Source: Oligoflexales bacterium (GTDB taxonomy: Bacteria; Bdellovibrionota_B; Oligoflexia; Oligoflexales; JALZUQ01). Taken from it: a DNA stretch of 60,638 nt. Under the pieces are notes generated by a model. The model had not been told where the DNA came from. It worked only from the letters and a program-made list of their open reading frames with translations, and made no database searches. Position 1 is the first letter of the stretch. Every line of letters begins with the position of its first letter. This document shows positions 46,801 to 55,178 of this stretch, piece after piece. The stretch covers positions 1-60,638 of the forward strand of contig JALZUO010000029.1 in assembly GCA_023301565.1 (NCBI GenBank), in the 5' to 3' direction. The translations under genes and the position numbers were made by a program.

Positions 46801-47853
46801 GTGACTTTGAAGAAAAAAGCTTTATTGCGAATAGGTACACTGGCTTTGTTGATGAGCTCGTTTTCTGTTCGAGGGCAAGAAGTACCTCAGGAAATCAAAA
46901 ACGAGACCTTGTCTAGCGAAGAACAGCATACGGTTACTGGCTGGAACTTTGATTGGGACGATAACATTGCTTTCATGCCGACAGTGATCGTTGTCTATAA
47001 CAAAGCCAACCCAAAACTTTTTATCGATATTCCGACCGGTGATTTTGCAAAAGTCCGCTCCCTTATCGGAGTTCCTGCCGTTGTAGGTAAGTCGAGTATG
47101 TATAAAGGCGTAAATCTTTCTAAGTACACCTTGATGTTTCCTGAAGAAGGCAAAGAAGTCACTGAAACCACCGAGAATTCTTATAAATATTTTCGCGACA
47201 GTCTAAAAGAGGGTGAGAATTATTTCTTGAACGACCTAAAGAAAGTGTTGGGTGGAAGCGGTCAAGACTGGCAAGGCCCTGTTTGGAATGATTTGGTCTA
47301 CGCTCTAAGCGACAAGAAACGTGCTAGTAGAACCACAGTTATCACAGCACGCGGGCACAGCCCAGAAGCTATTCATGAAGGGGTTTTGTATTTGGTTGAG
47401 CAAGGCTTGTTGAAGTACCCTGTTCCACTAGAAAATATTTTCCCTGTTAGCAACCCTGAAATTGCGAAAAGGTTTGGCGGTTCGCCAAAAGAAACTAGCC
47501 TCACCAAAGCAAAAGTGATTATGCATATTTTAGATGAAATGCAAAGGCTTCCCATTAGTGACATGGCAGCAAAGGCTTTAAACTCTGATGGGACGGCCTA
47601 CGAAAAATTGCATAACTGGGGGTTTTCTGACGATGATTTTAAGAATTTTGAGACATCTGTTAAGCTGCTTTCAGCTGAAGTAGCTAATAAACGATGGCCT
47701 AAAATAAAAATAAATGTGTTCTATACAGCGCACCGCGGACACGAACAAGATCAGCAAAGCCTCGTTATCATGAGTAATGGAAAAACCAGAGAACAAACAA
47801 AGGCTGAAAAATCAGAAGGCTTTTTTTGTGAAAACAAAGCGAAAGAGATGTAG
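46801..47853 (+). CDS. Exported HAD-superfamily-like protein
   Basis: A 350-residue protein with a signal peptide (basic KKKALLR, then hydrophobic to about residue 22). HAD motifs: WNFDWDDNI at 48-56 holds the DxDD pattern with Asp51 and Asp53; TTVITARGHSP at 178-188 fits motif II; Lys near 236-238 fits motif III; SDDDF at 276-280 could be motif IV. So it has the features of a phosphatase-type HAD enzyme, unusually exported to the periplasm or beyond. A large insert of about 110 residues lies between motifs I and II. The start is GTG 46801 with GGGAGG upstream. The substrate is unknown. Confidence 0.65.
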   Translation: MTLKKKALLRIGTLALLMSSFSVRGQEVPQEIKNETLSSEEQHTVTGWNFDWDDNIAFMPTVIVVYNKANPKLFIDIPTGDFAKVRSLIGVPAVVGKSSMYKGVNLSKYTLMFPEEGKEVTETTENSYKYFRDSLKEGENYFLNDLKKVLGGSGQDWQGPVWNDLVYALSDKKRASRTTVITARGHSPEAIHEGVLYLVEQGLLKYPVPLENIFPVSNPEIAKRFGGSPKETSLTKAKVIMHILDEMQRLPISDMAAKALNSDGTAYEKLHNWGFSDDDFKNFETSVKLLSAEVANKRWPKIKINVFYTAHRGHEQDQQSLVIMSNGKTREQTKAEKSEGFFCENKAKEM

Positions 47854-47970
47854 CGGTTTAGCTTTGGCCTTGGTTTTCAATCGTGTTTATGTTGATCTGT
47901 CTTGCGAAGAATACCTAGGCTAAGGCGATGAAGCGATTGGAGTAGCTGCACAGCTGCACAGGTGTTAGGG

Positions 47971-49233
47971 TTAGCGTTGGCGTATATTTTGCACAACAAT
48001 GTCTACGCCACGCTGTCTTAAAAAGTCTAAAGCATTTTTATTTTCTGTAAGAATAGCTATTACAAACAGCTCTTCTCCAGCTTGTTTTAAGTTGATATGA
48101 CCTTGTTCTAGCATGTAACTGGCACCTTCGAAGTTCTGGTTGTAGAGAAGACGGCGCATCAGTTTGATAAGCTGGCGATCGCTTGGAGGGTTCAATGCTG
48201 CAACATACTGAAGTTGTTTTGAAAATGTTTTATTCTTGGCCATAAGGTCTAAAGCATCATCGTGGTATGGGTCAGCTCCTGCGTTTGCGTAGTAGGTGTA
48301 AAATTCATTGTTTTCTAAAATCATAGAGAGTCGTAGTAGCCTGTTGTATAGATCGATTTTCCTCTTTAAGAAAAAATTGTAATCATTTTTTTTCATTTCT
48401 GAGTCATTCAGAAACCTGTCGATATTCTGAAACAGCATCAATGCTTGCATGGCGTTGATATCAACTCCGCGGCCATAAACAGATCTTTCTACATATGTGT
48501 TCATATGAGACATGTACACATTTTTAAACTTTAGGATTCTTTCGGCCTGTTTTTCATTGAGATAAAAATAGATACCCGCAATGTCAAACCTTGAGCTAGA
48601 CCCTTCGATTGTGTCTAAAACAAATTCATTCATTTCAGGTGATGTCGTAGTGCTCCGAAACGAAGCGTGTGCTCGGACGAGTTCTGAGCCGAAAGCATCG
48701 ACGATTTCCGTATCGTTAAATACTTCCTGTGGAAAATGCACTAGGTAGTCAAATATTTTTTTAGATCTATAGTCAAAGGCATTTTTTATGTCTGCTAGAT
48801 ATAAGGTGGAAAGAGTGTAGTCATTGAGGTCTTTTTCAGAGGTTATTGAATGAATATATTTTAAAACCTCTAAACGATCTTTTCTGACAACAGATACTAC
48901 GAAACTTCTATTGCGTGCATCAAAGAGCTTTCCCGGGAATTTTTTTGCCTTTGCTACAAACTCTTTGTCGGAATAGTCAGTTAAATCCGCATGTAAAACC
49001 AAGGCTGCCTCTTCTTGATCAGCGCTGATCTGATTTGCAACTAAAGCACTAATTACGGCGGCAACGGTCATTGCTGCAAACTGCCCTTTGAGTGAGTTTG
49101 AAGCTTTCTTTAATTTTTCAAGCGAGTCTTTGTATGAAAAGGCAGTAGTGCACGGGTTCTCGCTCGCATAACTTTTTGGAGTGTTTTGAGTTAGGGTCAG
49201 TAGGGTGGCAAGTATAACAAGTATTTTTTTCAT
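47971..49233 (-). CDS. Exported helical protein with ankyrin-like C-terminus
   Basis: A 420-residue protein with a signal peptide (MKKILVILATLLTLT, cleavage near ASA/SYA at about residue 23). It is almost all helical. A hydrophobic stretch at about 48-68 (FAAMTVAAVISALVANQIS) may be a membrane segment. The C-terminal 100 residues show weak ankyrin-like units (FEGASYMLEQGHINLKQ; NALDFLRQRGVDIVV). No catalytic motif is seen. It is probably a periplasmic scaffold. AGGA lies upstream of ATG 49233. It is convergent with the HAD-like gene. Confidence 0.6.
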   Translation of the reverse strand: MKKILVILATLLTLTQNTPKSYASENPCTTAFSYKDSLEKLKKASNSLKGQFAAMTVAAVISALVANQISADQEEAALVLHADLTDYSDKEFVAKAKKFPGKLFDARNRSFVVSVVRKDRLEVLKYIHSITSEKDLNDYTLSTLYLADIKNAFDYRSKKIFDYLVHFPQEVFNDTEIVDAFGSELVRAHASFRSTTTSPEMNEFVLDTIEGSSSRFDIAGIYFYLNEKQAERILKFKNVYMSHMNTYVERSVYGRGVDINAMQALMLFQNIDRFLNDSEMKKNDYNFFLKRKIDLYNRLLRLSMILENNEFYTYYANAGADPYHDDALDLMAKNKTFSKQLQYVAALNPPSDRQLIKLMRRLLYNQNFEGASYMLEQGHINLKQAGEELFVIAILTENKNALDFLRQRGVDIVVQNIRQR

Positions 49234-49278
49234 GGCTTAGTCCTAGAATTTAGCTTGTTCTTTAGGGGGGGGTCAAAG

Positions 49279-49355
49279 TGGTCGAGGTGACTGGATTCGA
49301 ACCAGCGACCCCTCGCCCCCCAGGCGAGTGCGCTACCAGGCTGCGCTACACCTCG
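49279..49355 (-). tRNA. tRNA-Pro (GGG)
   Basis: Read on the minus strand: the acceptor pairs CGAGGTG with CACCTCG, the anticodon stem is CTCGC/GCGAG with loop CTGGGGG (anticodon GGG at 49321-49319), and the T arm is GCTGG-TTCGAAT-CCAGT. CCA is encoded. It fills most of what is otherwise a 330-base gap; the rest of that gap shows nothing I can name. Confidence 0.95.
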
Positions 49356-49563
49356 GACCACGAGGTCGCAGTCTACACTTAAGCTCAAATTCTCGCTAGA
49401 GCGTGCTTTGGATCGTATTTATCGTGGTGCTCAATATCTTTTTTTTATTCTTTCATTACAGATAGTTATTGCTTTGACAAGTCTCTGACGGACTACTCAT
49501 CTTTCTATTGCCAGTGCTAAAATACAATCAACCTGAAATCCATAATAGAATAGGGGTCCGCTT

Positions 49564-50733
49564 TTGAAAAAAGCTACTCTCAAATTGATAGTCTTAGCAT
49601 ATGCATTGTCTTGCTTTACCTGTTTTGCGGGTTTGCCCCAAGGCAGCTCCAACGTACTAAAGGAGCAAAAATGGTTCTGGACGTTAGTGTTCGGAAAGTT
49701 TGGTAGCGACACTTATTTGATTCATGACCGCAACCATGCGCAGGTGATTCTAGATGTCGTACAGAAAAAACGCGGCGTAAAAACCGAAGCCAAAAAATAT
49801 TTTAAGCGCTATCAAGCCGCTGTTAAAAAATTTGCGACATCAGGCGCTTCGGCCGAAAACCTTGGTGCTATGGAAAAAAGAGTTGCAGATGTCTATCGCA
49901 GAGATCAAAATGCGTGGAACGACCTTATCGCTGGTAAGGTAAGGCTTAGGCTTCAGCGGGGAATGTACGATGACTTTAAAATTGCCCTAAAAAGAGCTGC
50001 GCCATACCTAGAATACAAAGAATATATTTTCGCACAAGAGGGTGTTCCAAAAGAGGTTGCAAGGCTCCCTTTTGTTGAATCTATGTTTTCTGACAGTGCT
50101 AAGTCGCATGTTGGAGCGGTAGGTATGTGGCAGTTTATGCCTTATACAGGAAAAAAGTTTATGCGAATATCGCGCTATATAGATGAAAGACGTTCGCCCC
50201 TCAAAGCTGCTTTAGCTGCTGCTCGCTACTTAAAGGGTAACTATAATAAACTTGGTACCTGGCCTCTTGCTATAACGGCGTATAATCATGGACCGGCAGG
50301 GGTGGCGAAGGCAAAAAAGACTCATGGAACCTCAGATTTGGGGTATCTAATAAAAAACTATAAGGGGAAGTCGTTTGGTTTTGCGTCTAAAAACTTTTAC
50401 GGAGAGCTTCTTGCTGTGCAAGATGTTTTTGCGCAAAACCAAGGCCTTTACCAGGAGTATTCAAGCGCGTTTGGGAAGAAGCTCGATGCAATTTCTTTAA
50501 AGCAGTCTATGACGATTTCTCAAGTTATTGACGCTTCGGGTTTGGGTAAAGCTGAGTTCCGCAGGTACAATCCAGATTTTTTGCAGCCAGCCTTTGGTAA
50601 GTATCGCCAGCGGGCCCTACCGCAGGGGTTTGTGGTTGTTCTGCCAAGAGAAAAAGTGACTGCGTTTAAAGACAACGCAAAAAATATTTTATTAAAGATT
50701 GCTTTAAGCAAAAACAAAAATACTAGGGGATAG
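49564..50733 (+). CDS. Lytic murein transglycosylase, SLT family (MltD-like)
   Basis: A 389-residue exported enzyme that cleaves glycan strands of peptidoglycan. A signal peptide ends near CFAG (about residue 22). The goose-lysozyme-like SLT domain spans about residues 150-290: LPFVESMFS with catalytic Glu172, GAVGMWQFMPYTGKKF, and ITAYNHGPAGV. The C-terminal region (MTISQVIDASGLG and onward) may be a degenerate LysM-like unit. The start is TTG 49564 with GGGG upstream. One base separates it from the TPR gene, so they form an operon, likely working together at the cell wall. Confidence 0.9.
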   Translation: MKKATLKLIVLAYALSCFTCFAGLPQGSSNVLKEQKWFWTLVFGKFGSDTYLIHDRNHAQVILDVVQKKRGVKTEAKKYFKRYQAAVKKFATSGASAENLGAMEKRVADVYRRDQNAWNDLIAGKVRLRLQRGMYDDFKIALKRAAPYLEYKEYIFAQEGVPKEVARLPFVESMFSDSAKSHVGAVGMWQFMPYTGKKFMRISRYIDERRSPLKAALAAARYLKGNYNKLGTWPLAITAYNHGPAGVAKAKKTHGTSDLGYLIKNYKGKSFGFASKNFYGELLAVQDVFAQNQGLYQEYSSAFGKKLDAISLKQSMTISQVIDASGLGKAEFRRYNPDFLQPAFGKYRQRALPQGFVVVLPREKVTAFKDNAKNILLKIALSKNKNTRG

Positions 50734-50734
50734 C

Positions 50735-51376
50735 ATGTTAAGTACAGTTTTAAAGTTTAGTCTCGTGGTTTTTATGACTGCTAGCTGCTTTGCGGCAAAA
50801 GCGGCGAAGGCAAATGATCTTTTGGCACCGCTTGGGTCGTCCAGTAGCTTTCAAACGATTAAGGTAAAGGTTTTGGAGCTTGTTCGAAAGAAAAGAATTT
50901 TAACCGCAGCAAAAAAAATTGCTTTGGAGCTTCGTAAGAGCAAATCCTTAAAACCTAGTCAGAAACAAAAACTTGAAGATTTGATGTGGAGCCTAACTGA
51001 TACCGCTGTAAACATTTTGGTGAAGTCGGAAGACCTTGAACAGGCTGCTGATTTTGTACATAAGCTCTTGGTAGAGTACCCGCTGTGGAGCCACGGCAAA
51101 GACGCCTTTCGGAGGGTGGCCTTTTTACATGGGATGTCTGGGAACTGGTACCGAGCCCAGAAAATGGCTAGGCGATATATAAAAACGACAACTCTTGACG
51201 AGTACACACCAGATATGCTCTACCTCCTAGCGGTTTCTTTAGAGCAGATGGGGCACGTGCGTCAAGCTAGCCTCACTTTGCATAGGTTCGTGCATTTATT
51301 TCCAGAGCACCAGAATCTAGAGTCTGCCAAAAGCAAGCTGGCAACTTTACAGTCTCCACGGGCCAAAAAACTTTAA
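50735..51376 (+). CDS. Exported TPR-like protein paired with the transglycosylase
   Basis: A 213-residue protein with a signal peptide (hydrophobic to about residue 20, cleavage near AKA). The mature part is made of helical hairpins with TPR-like units (LEQAADFVHKLLVEYPLWSH; LLAVSLEQMGHVRQASLTLH; RFVHLFPEHQNLESA), in the style of YbgF-type periplasmic repeats. It follows the SLT gene after one base and probably acts as its periplasmic partner or scaffold. The family is not recognised beyond the repeats. Confidence 0.7.
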   Translation: MLSTVLKFSLVVFMTASCFAAKAAKANDLLAPLGSSSSFQTIKVKVLELVRKKRILTAAKKIALELRKSKSLKPSQKQKLEDLMWSLTDTAVNILVKSEDLEQAADFVHKLLVEYPLWSHGKDAFRRVAFLHGMSGNWYRAQKMARRYIKTTTLDEYTPDMLYLLAVSLEQMGHVRQASLTLHRFVHLFPEHQNLESAKSKLATLQSPRAKKL

Positions 51377-51533
51377 GTATATAAGTAGCTGTAAATATTA
51401 GTATCTTAGGGCGGGTTAAAGCCACATGTTCTAAGCTCCGATCTGTACCATGTCGCCAGAGTTAACTTTAAACCTAGATTTCATGGTTTGAAACTTCGCT
51501 CAAGGTAATGTACCCAACTGAAAGGGGCTTCTG

Positions 51534-52073
51534 ATGGTAGAGACTGCTAAAGAATACGACCGCGAGAGTTATATACTGGTTATTGACGATGACAACACGC
51601 TTTTGAAATTCTTTAAAATTCATCTAAATAAGTTCTTCTCGAAGGTTATGGTTGTTTCATCAGCCGAGGCAGCTCTAAATGCCTTGGAAGAGAAGCAGAT
51701 AGATTTAGTTATATCTGATATTCGAATGCCAAAGACGGACGGCATTCAGCTGATGCGTAAAGTAGGGCGTTTGCATCCATCTATTCCAGTTATTCTGGTA
51801 AGTGGAGCTATGCTGGATGAAAAACAGCAGAAGACTATTGAAAAGCACGCGGGTGGTTTTTTGCGTAAACCTTTTGACATTGAAGAGCTACATGAGCTTC
51901 TGCAAAAAGGCATGAATAAACGTGGAAAACTCAAAGAACTTTCTGATTTAATATCAGACAAAAAGAACTTACGTGATGTCCTAAACGGTCGCGCAAGGCT
52001 TTCTCGGTTTGTACAAGGTGACGACAAAGCGCGTGGCGATGAGCTTTTGGGAGAACTTCGAAAAGCTAGCTAA
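51534..52073 (+). CDS. Single-domain response regulator with C-terminal tail
   Basis: A 179-residue protein. The receiver domain (about residues 12-130) has the acidic pair DDD (18-20), phosphoacceptor Asp62 in SDIRMPKTDG, the Ser of LVSGAM, and Lys in LRKPFD. The last 45 residues are a charged helical tail without a DNA-binding or enzyme domain, so output must be by protein contact. No kinase gene is adjacent. AAAGGGG precedes ATG 51534. Its stop overlaps the end of the convergent BtuF-like gene by 8 bases. Confidence 0.9.
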   Translation: MVETAKEYDRESYILVIDDDNTLLKFFKIHLNKFFSKVMVVSSAEAALNALEEKQIDLVISDIRMPKTDGIQLMRKVGRLHPSIPVILVSGAMLDEKQQKTIEKHAGGFLRKPFDIEELHELLQKGMNKRGKLKELSDLISDKKNLRDVLNGRARLSRFVQGDDKARGDELLGELRKAS

Positions 52074-52845
52074 ATATAATCTTAGTAAACAAATCATGCG
52101 GCGCGCCATCTTGGGCTTGCCGTATTTTTTTTAGGGTTTCCAGGGCGTGGCTACCGTGCCAGGTAAAATCTCTTCCATCTGCTATGTAAAAATTACAGTT
52201 CTTTAACCTCGGAACTGATGACCATAATTCATATAGATGCCTTTTTTTAAAAGAATAGGGTTCGGTTGTGAAGAACAGGTTGCAATCAGTTGGTATCTTA
52301 GATAAATCTGCTTCAGGGTACCTTTCTTCTTTTATTACATTTTTAAACCCTGCAAGATTTAGGACGCTTGATATGTAGGTGTCAGGTCCAGCCACAAAGT
52401 AGGGGTCTCTCCAGATAAAGTAGGCAGCTGGCTGTAGCTTTTTATCTCGTTTTTTTAAACCTTTAAAAGCGTCCTGCCAGTCTTGCAGAAATACTTGTGA
52501 TTTATCTGTTTGGCCTAGGCGGCTGGTGATAGACAGAATTTCGTTTGAGGTTTCAAGTATGTCAGTAGGTAAACCCAGTACAATATTTGTTTGAGGTAGA
52601 TGTTTTTCAATCTGCTCTATCGTGGTTTTCGTGTTTTCTTCGTAGTTTGCAAAAAGAATAGTTGGTTTTAGCTTAGCTATTTTTTCTACATCCGGGTCTT
52701 TGGTGCCTCCAACTACCGCCGCTTCCCTATGAAGGTTAGGTGGGTCAATGCAGTAGCTCGTAGCTCCAACTATCATATGCCTATAACCAAGCTGCACCAG
52801 GCTTTTTGTTGTGCTGGGTACAAGGCTTACAATACGCTCGGTCAT
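52066..52845 (-). CDS. BtuF-like (helical-backbone) binding protein without signal peptide
   Basis: A 259-residue protein of the cobalamin/iron-siderophore-binding fold: RIVSLVPSTTKSLVQLG at the start, VGGTKDPDVEKIAKLKPTIL, and GPDTYISSVLNLAGFKNV are typical. No signal peptide or lipobox precedes this core, and no BtuC/D-type permease or ATPase is adjacent, so it is not an ordinary ABC-transport protein. A few cytoplasmic relatives exist with unknown role. I chose ATG 52845, whose ATGA overlaps the stop of the upstream membrane-protein gene; TTG 52863 is the alternative and still gives no signal. Confidence 0.75.
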   Translation of the reverse strand: MTERIVSLVPSTTKSLVQLGYRHMIVGATSYCIDPPNLHREAAVVGGTKDPDVEKIAKLKPTILFANYEENTKTTIEQIEKHLPQTNIVLGLPTDILETSNEILSITSRLGQTDKSQVFLQDWQDAFKGLKKRDKKLQPAAYFIWRDPYFVAGPDTYISSVLNLAGFKNVIKEERYPEADLSKIPTDCNLFFTTEPYSFKKRHLYELWSSVPRLKNCNFYIADGRDFTWHGSHALETLKKIRQAQDGAPHDLFTKIIFS

Positions 52846-53264
52846 CTTTGTGCTCTCAGCCAAATTCCATATACATGCACAATCATGCTAAGTAGCGCGC
52901 AAGATAAGAATGTTCCTATCACGACCTCAAACAGGTGAATGTCGCGGGTCGGACCGCGAAAGCCAATAGCTAACAATCCTATAGCCATGGCCAGAACCCC
53001 CATGGAAAGGCCCCAGGTTTGCCAGAGCTTCACACGTGGGCCGACCTTTGAGTAAGGGAGGGTTATTCCAAAAAGTATCTGAAGCATCGCAAACATGTTT
53101 GTATGGCCATGCGCGCTTGTTTTTAGCGTGAGTAGCCACGCCTTGTGCTCGATGCCGTTTAGGTACTGTTCTGTAAGGCCGGTACTTACAAAAGCACCTG
53201 CAGCTGCAGCAATACAAACCCATGCAAACCCTAAGGCTATGTTGTAAAGTGCTAGTTTTGGCAT
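52842..53264 (-). CDS. Four-span membrane protein coupled to the BtuF-like gene
   Basis: A 140-residue protein with four hydrophobic spans (about residues 5-28, 54-70, 82-102 and 112-134). A His-containing motif, SAHGHTNMFAMLQIL, opens the second span and could bind heme or metal; another His (RDIHLFE) faces the fourth. I do not recognise the family. Its stop overlaps the start of the BtuF-like gene by 4 bases, implying joint function, perhaps binding of a tetrapyrrole or metal complex. That is inference. GGGAGG precedes ATG 53264. Confidence 0.65.
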   Translation of the reverse strand: MPKLALYNIALGFAWVCIAAAAGAFVSTGLTEQYLNGIEHKAWLLTLKTSAHGHTNMFAMLQILFGITLPYSKVGPRVKLWQTWGLSMGVLAMAIGLLAIGFRGPTRDIHLFEVVIGTFLSCALLSMIVHVYGIWLRAQR

Positions 53265-53291
53265 GAGACCTCCCGCCCAAGAATATCATTC

Positions 53292-53370
53292 ATTCGGAAT
53301 CCCCTGCATAACATGCATTTGATCCTAAGCAACTTTTACCTAGTTTACCATTTTTGCTCTAATTCCGAAT
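53292..53370. repeat. Two palindromic ATTCnGAAT sites in a divergent promoter region
   Basis: ATTCGGAAT (53292-53300) and ATTCCGAAT (53362-53370) are the same 9-base palindromic motif (differing only at the centre), with 61 bases between. They lie between the divergent genes starting at 53264 and 53398, one near each start, a layout fit for a shared regulator. Confidence 0.4.
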
Positions 53371-53397
53371 AGTCTAACAAATCCGGGGGTGTAATCC

Positions 53398-55170
53398 TTG
53401 GCACATCTTTCGCAAAGGCAGTTTTTGTTTATGAGTATAGCTAGCTTAGCCATCATATTTGTCGCGCTTTTATTTGTGGTAGCTTTTATTCTATTTCTTG
53501 CATTCGAACCTACCGCGGCGCGACAGCATTCAGGCAGCAAAACGGCGCTACCTAATGCGCCTTCAGAGTCTTCTGTTAAAGTAGACACCTTAAAAACAGC
53601 TCTGCCAGACGCAGCACCTGCTAACTTGGCCTCTTTAGATGTTTTCGTGCAAAGCCAGGGTGATGAAAATAAAAAAGCTGTAAAGAAGAAACAAAAAAAA
53701 CAAAGGAAAAAAAACAAAGTCGGTGTGGCAAAAAAACCAGGAAAAACACCATCAAAGTCTGCAAGCCTTGCTCCAAAAGAGCGTAGAAGGCACTGGGAGA
53801 AGCTTCTTTCCGGTGAAGAGAAAAACCAGCACGACCAAGCTCGCAAGTACTTGGCTGAAGGGCAAGATATTTCCGCAGCAAAATTGTTCGAGTCTTTGGG
53901 TATGGTCCGAGAGGCTGTAGATGCCTATGAAAAAGCTGGTTTTTATGCCCAGGGTGCACAGGCTCTTATGAGAATCAACCGGCCGCATCGCGCTGGAATT
54001 ATTTTTGCCAGAGGTGAAATGTGGGCAGATGCTGCAAAGTGCTTTGTTGCGGCAGAAATGCATGAAGAGGCTGCTAAGTGTTATGTTCAAACTGGGCAGT
54101 TTGAAGAAGCAGCCAACGCTTATATGTCTGTCGAAGATTTTGTAAACGCAGCCAATGCCTACGCAAAGGTTGGAAAGTTTCGCAAGGCAGCTCACGCATT
54201 TGATCTTTCTGGCGATAAGCTCAACGCAACACGCCAGCTTAGACTGGCTCTTTCTAGTGAAAGCTCTCTTGGTCAAGGGCGGCTGACGGAGGCGGAGCTA
54301 GCGTTAGTGCAAAAAGAAGGTTTTAGCACCAGCGAATCTTCAGAAACAGTTTTTAAAGCTCTTCACGGAGACCCTAGGCTGCCGGCAATGATCGAAGGCT
54401 TTCTTCTAAAAAAAGATTTTGTACGTGCCGAGCAGCTTTATAAGTTTGCGGATACAGATACACGCAGTAGTCTCATTGGAAAGGCCGTGGACGGCAAAAT
54501 TGTGCAAGATGACTTGATTCATCTCCTGCGTAAAGTAAAAGATCATTTAAGCCTAGGGTACATTTTACAAAAAACAGGCCAGTCTGCTCAGGCTGGGTAT
54601 GAGTTTGAGCAAGCTCGGGAGTGGGACCTTGCAATCAGTAATTATGTAAAAGCGGGTTCTACTCAAGAGGTGGAACGTGTAAGCAAGGCAAAGGTAGCTT
54701 TTGAAAGTGGTGCTGTAGTGAGCCTGCAAGCGGCGATCTCACACGAGCCGAAGTCCCCAGTTAGAGGCACACAGCTTTTGGATATGCGGATTTTTCAAAA
54801 CGTAAACAAAGTCTTCACGCAAAAGGTAGAGGCAGTAGGTACTGCTGCTACTCTGAGAGCTGGAGACAGAATGCAAAGCGGCCTTTCTGGTCACAAATTT
54901 GTAAACTTTGTTGTAAGTGGAAGCATGGCATTAGTCCCAGTTGGTGGGGCTTCGGAACAGGTGTTAAACAGGGGCGATTCTTTTGGGTATCAAACTCTCA
55001 TGGGTTTTTCTAGCGGTCAAACGACCTATGTTGCAACCAGCGACGCAAAACTACTACAGGTAGATATAGGAGTGTTTAAGCGGATGCTAGATGAAGACGG
55101 TATCTCTGCGCAGCAGGTTCTAAAAAACTGCTTTACCTCACTGCCAGAGTACCGAACAAAAATATCTTAA
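53398..55170 (+). CDS. Membrane-anchored helical-repeat protein with cyclic-nucleotide-binding-like domain
   Basis: A 590-residue protein. One N-terminal membrane span (about residues 11-38), then a low-complexity Lys/Ala/Ser linker (to about 120), then about eight short helical repeats of roughly 20-33 residues (pattern like EEAAKCYVQTGQFEEAANAY) over 160-300, a helical middle, and a C-terminal jelly roll (about 465-585) resembling a cNMP-binding domain (LRAGDRMQSG, FVVSGSMALV, LNRGDSFGYQTL). The Arg/Glu of the phosphate-binding cassette are missing, so cyclic nucleotide binding is doubtful. The start is TTG 53398 with GGGGGT upstream; ATG 53431 is possible. Confidence 0.7.
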   Translation: MAHLSQRQFLFMSIASLAIIFVALLFVVAFILFLAFEPTAARQHSGSKTALPNAPSESSVKVDTLKTALPDAAPANLASLDVFVQSQGDENKKAVKKKQKKQRKKNKVGVAKKPGKTPSKSASLAPKERRRHWEKLLSGEEKNQHDQARKYLAEGQDISAAKLFESLGMVREAVDAYEKAGFYAQGAQALMRINRPHRAGIIFARGEMWADAAKCFVAAEMHEEAAKCYVQTGQFEEAANAYMSVEDFVNAANAYAKVGKFRKAAHAFDLSGDKLNATRQLRLALSSESSLGQGRLTEAELALVQKEGFSTSESSETVFKALHGDPRLPAMIEGFLLKKDFVRAEQLYKFADTDTRSSLIGKAVDGKIVQDDLIHLLRKVKDHLSLGYILQKTGQSAQAGYEFEQAREWDLAISNYVKAGSTQEVERVSKAKVAFESGAVVSLQAAISHEPKSPVRGTQLLDMRIFQNVNKVFTQKVEAVGTAATLRAGDRMQSGLSGHKFVNFVVSGSMALVPVGGASEQVLNRGDSFGYQTLMGFSSGQTTYVATSDAKLLQVDIGVFKRMLDEDGISAQQVLKNCFTSLPEYRTKIS

Positions 55171-55178
55171 TTTACTTT

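Noticed and set aside
47935-47962. Short direct repeat AGCTGCAC twice in tandem near 47.94 kb
   Set aside because: Two 8-base copies only, with no larger structure; likely chance.
49279-49355. tRNA-Pro as an integration site of a genomic island
   Set aside because: No integrase gene or duplicated tRNA 3' end was seen on either side within the window.
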